Below, one piece after another: positions 13,255 to 14,676 of a stretch of DNA of 14,676 nucleotides (its first letter is position 1; each line of letters starts with the position of its first letter). Under the pieces are notes generated by a model. That model did no database searches. It was not told where the DNA came from and saw only the letters and a program-made list of their open reading frames with translations. The stretch is from positions 1 through 14,676 of the forward strand of contig CAZGCW010000094.1 of assembly GCA_964524295.1 (NCBI GenBank), in the 5' to 3' direction. Both the position numbers and the translations under genes were made by a program. The stretch is from UBA9926 sp964524295 (GTDB lineage Bacteria > Pseudomonadota > Gammaproteobacteria > Pseudomonadales > Azotimanducaceae).

Positions 13255-14229
13255 ATGGCAGAAGATGAAATCCTAAGCCAGGAAGAAAAAGACGCGCTGC
13301 TGCACGGGGTTGAAAACGGTGATATTGATACGCGAGATAGTCATGGCGAGGCGGCAGATGTCAGAACGTTCAATTTTGCAGCCAAAGAGAACCGGAGGCT
13401 ATCAGGGCTTGCCAGGCTAGATACCATCCAGGAATTATTTGCAGAGGGAACCACCGATGCGCTGCAGCGGTTTTTTCGCTCTGAACCTTCGGTAGAGATC
13501 AAGGAAAAAGTATCCCGTAGCATGTCTGATTTTGTCCAAAGTCTGCCTGCCTTAACCAGTATTACCGTCTGCACCGCCAAGCCTTTGGAGGGGCAGTGGT
13601 TGTTGGTGATTGATGCCAAGCTGCTCTATATCATGGTAGATCGCTATTTTGGTGGCAAGGGCCATTCACCCACAGTGGCAACAGCAAAACAGTTTACCTC
13701 CATAGAGCAGAGACTGGCTGGCCAGACGATTGACCTGTTGTTGGCAGAATTGAAAACCGCATTTGAAGATGTGCTTGAAATCAACCCAGAAGCGCAGTTC
13801 ATGGAACACAATCCGGATTATCTATCCGTGCCGGTGACCGATGAAACTGTGTTCCAACTCACTCTGGATATCGGTTTTAGCGATGACGACAAAGGTCAAT
13901 GTCATTTGATCCTGCCCTATCAATTGTTGGAACCGATTAAAGACCGATTGGGCCAGGCTGGAACCGTCGCGTCTGTCAAGGCGAGTTCAGATTGGGAGGA
14001 TAAAATTGCGACAGGGTTAAAGACGGCTTTGGTGAGTTTGTCGGCGACGTTAGGGGAGTCGGATCTATCGCTTCGGCAAGTGCTTGAATTATCTCCTGGC
14101 GATGTTCTACCAATTAAATCGCCGGATGATGTGACCGTTAAAGTTGATGAGGTGACGGTGTTCAGAGGAAAGTTCGGTGTGGCCAATGGTAACAACGCCG
14201 TCAAGATAACGGAATCGGAATTAAGCTAA
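13255..14229 (+). CDS. fliM: Flagellar motor switch protein FliM
   Basis: A 324-residue C-ring protein. The N-terminal peptide ILSQEEKDALLHGV (6-19) is the CheY-phosphate binding motif, with a lysine where isoleucine is usual (LSQDEIDALL). The middle CheC-like domain contains the conserved FGGKG motif (in DRYFGGKGHSP) and a helix TSIEQRLAGQTIDLLLAEL. The C-terminal SpoA domain (about 245-320) has LSLRQVLELSPGDVLPI and VTVFRGKFGVANGNNAVKI. FliM binds CheY-P, FliG and FliN and sets the direction of rotation. It is coupled to fliL (two-base gap) and is followed by an unusual 99-base gap before fliN. Confidence 0.96.
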   Translation: MAEDEILSQEEKDALLHGVENGDIDTRDSHGEAADVRTFNFAAKENRRLSGLARLDTIQELFAEGTTDALQRFFRSEPSVEIKEKVSRSMSDFVQSLPALTSITVCTAKPLEGQWLLVIDAKLLYIMVDRYFGGKGHSPTVATAKQFTSIEQRLAGQTIDLLLAELKTAFEDVLEINPEAQFMEHNPDYLSVPVTDETVFQLTLDIGFSDDDKGQCHLILPYQLLEPIKDRLGQAGTVASVKASSDWEDKIATGLKTALVSLSATLGESDLSLRQVLELSPGDVLPIKSPDDVTVKVDEVTVFRGKFGVANGNNAVKITESELS

Positions 14230-14328
14230 GGCAGGCGGGTCAATGGGCCTGTAAAAATACGGTTTCAAGCAGGACCCTTTAGATTGAATTAAGCGGTTGT
14301 GAATAAAGAAGTTTACATGAGGTGAAAT

Positions 14329-14676
14329 ATGTCAGACGAAACAACAGAGCCAGGCGCTCAGCAGGCCGAGGAGCAAGGGGGCGATCCCCGGAATGTGGAA
14401 ATGCCTGAAGTGACTGAAGATACAACATCAAGGTCAAACCGCCAGGCTAATCTTGATGCGATTCTTGATGTACAGGTCACGCTGACGCTCGAGATAGGCC
14501 GGACATCGATACCGATCAAGGATTTGCTCAGTCTGAGTCAGGGTGCTGTGGTGGAGTTAGACAGACTGGTGGGGCAACCTCATGATGTCTTGGTTAATGG
14601 AACATTAATAGCCCAGGGCGAGGTCGTAGTGGTTGACGATAAGTTTGGTATTCGATTCACAGACATTGTGAGTCCT
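14329..14676 (+). CDS. fliN: Flagellar motor switch protein FliN (partial at the window end)
   Basis: The frame is open from ATG 14329 to the end of the window, 116 residues. GAGGTG (14319-14324) precedes the start. The N-terminal 40 residues are acidic and variable (TTEPGAQQAEEQGGDP). The SpoA domain follows: LDAILDVQVTLTLEIGRTSI, IKDLLSLSQGAVVELDRLVG, a DVLVNGTLIAQGEVVVVDDK stretch and FGIRFTDIVSP. This is the standard FliN signature. FliN forms the base of the C-ring and binds FliH to dock the export ATPase. Normal FliN ends about ten residues after the DIVSP point, so nearly the whole gene is present; fliO, fliP and fliQ are expected downstream. Confidence 0.95.
   Translation, partial: MSDETTEPGAQQAEEQGGDPRNVEMPEVTEDTTSRSNRQANLDAILDVQVTLTLEIGRTSIPIKDLLSLSQGAVVELDRLVGQPHDVLVNGTLIAQGEVVVVDDKFGIRFTDIVSP

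Overview
The window is a continuous stretch of a polar-flagellum gene cluster, all on the + strand, from a gammaproteobacterium of the Pseudomonas/Marinobacter/Vibrio type. This rests on the gene order (fliS, fliT, a PilZ-like gene, fleQ, fleS, fleR, fliE, fliF-G-H-I-J, fliK, fliL-M-N), on a FleQ-type sigma-54 activator whose helix-turn-helix closely resembles Pseudomonas FleQ, and on sigma-54 promoters in front of fleS and fliL. I cannot name the genus. The ten-N run inside fliG shows that this is a draft or metagenome assembly.

Layout. 1-561: the end of fliS and a complete FliT-like chaperone gene. 735-1307: a small protein with a degenerate PilZ domain. 1308-2525: a structured leader and a short FleQ ortholog that lacks the usual N-terminal receiver-like domain. 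2526-5219: the two-component pair fleS/fleR (flrB/flrC) behind a FleQ-box and a strong sigma-54 promoter. 5269-5598: fliE. 5599-5945: 347 bases without a gene, holding a decayed tandem array of 19-21 base units. 5946-11026: fliF, fliG, fliH, fliI and fliJ, tightly packed with 4-8 base overlaps. 11027-12621: fliK with a candidate sigma-54 promoter just before it. 12622-12817: a regulatory region with a FleQ-box-like repeat, a sigma-54 promoter, a 12-base tandem duplication and a leader hairpin. 12818 to the end: fliL, fliM and fliN (fliN is cut by the window edge).

How the genes work together. FleQ with RNA polymerase sigma-54 is expected to switch on fleSR and the early basal-body, switch and export genes. 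FleS phosphorylates FleR, which with sigma-54 switches on later rod/hook genes and perhaps fliK. FliF forms the MS ring and FliG/FliM/FliN the switch/C-ring. FliE joins the ring to the rod, FliH/FliI/FliJ form the export ATPase complex, FliK sets hook length, FliL supports the stator, and FliS/FliT are export chaperones.

The genes are ordinary flagellar genes and I see no new defence or mobile system. The points that deserve a second look are regulatory: (i) FleQ has lost its N-terminal domain and at least one arginine that in P. aeruginosa FleQ binds cyclic-di-GMP, and sits beside a PilZ protein that also lacks canonical cyclic-di-GMP motifs; (ii) two FleQ-box plus sigma-54 promoter modules are placed one helical turn apart in relative spacing; (iii) an unexplained repeat array separates fliE from fliF; (iv) the fleQ and fliL mRNA leaders are predicted to fold.
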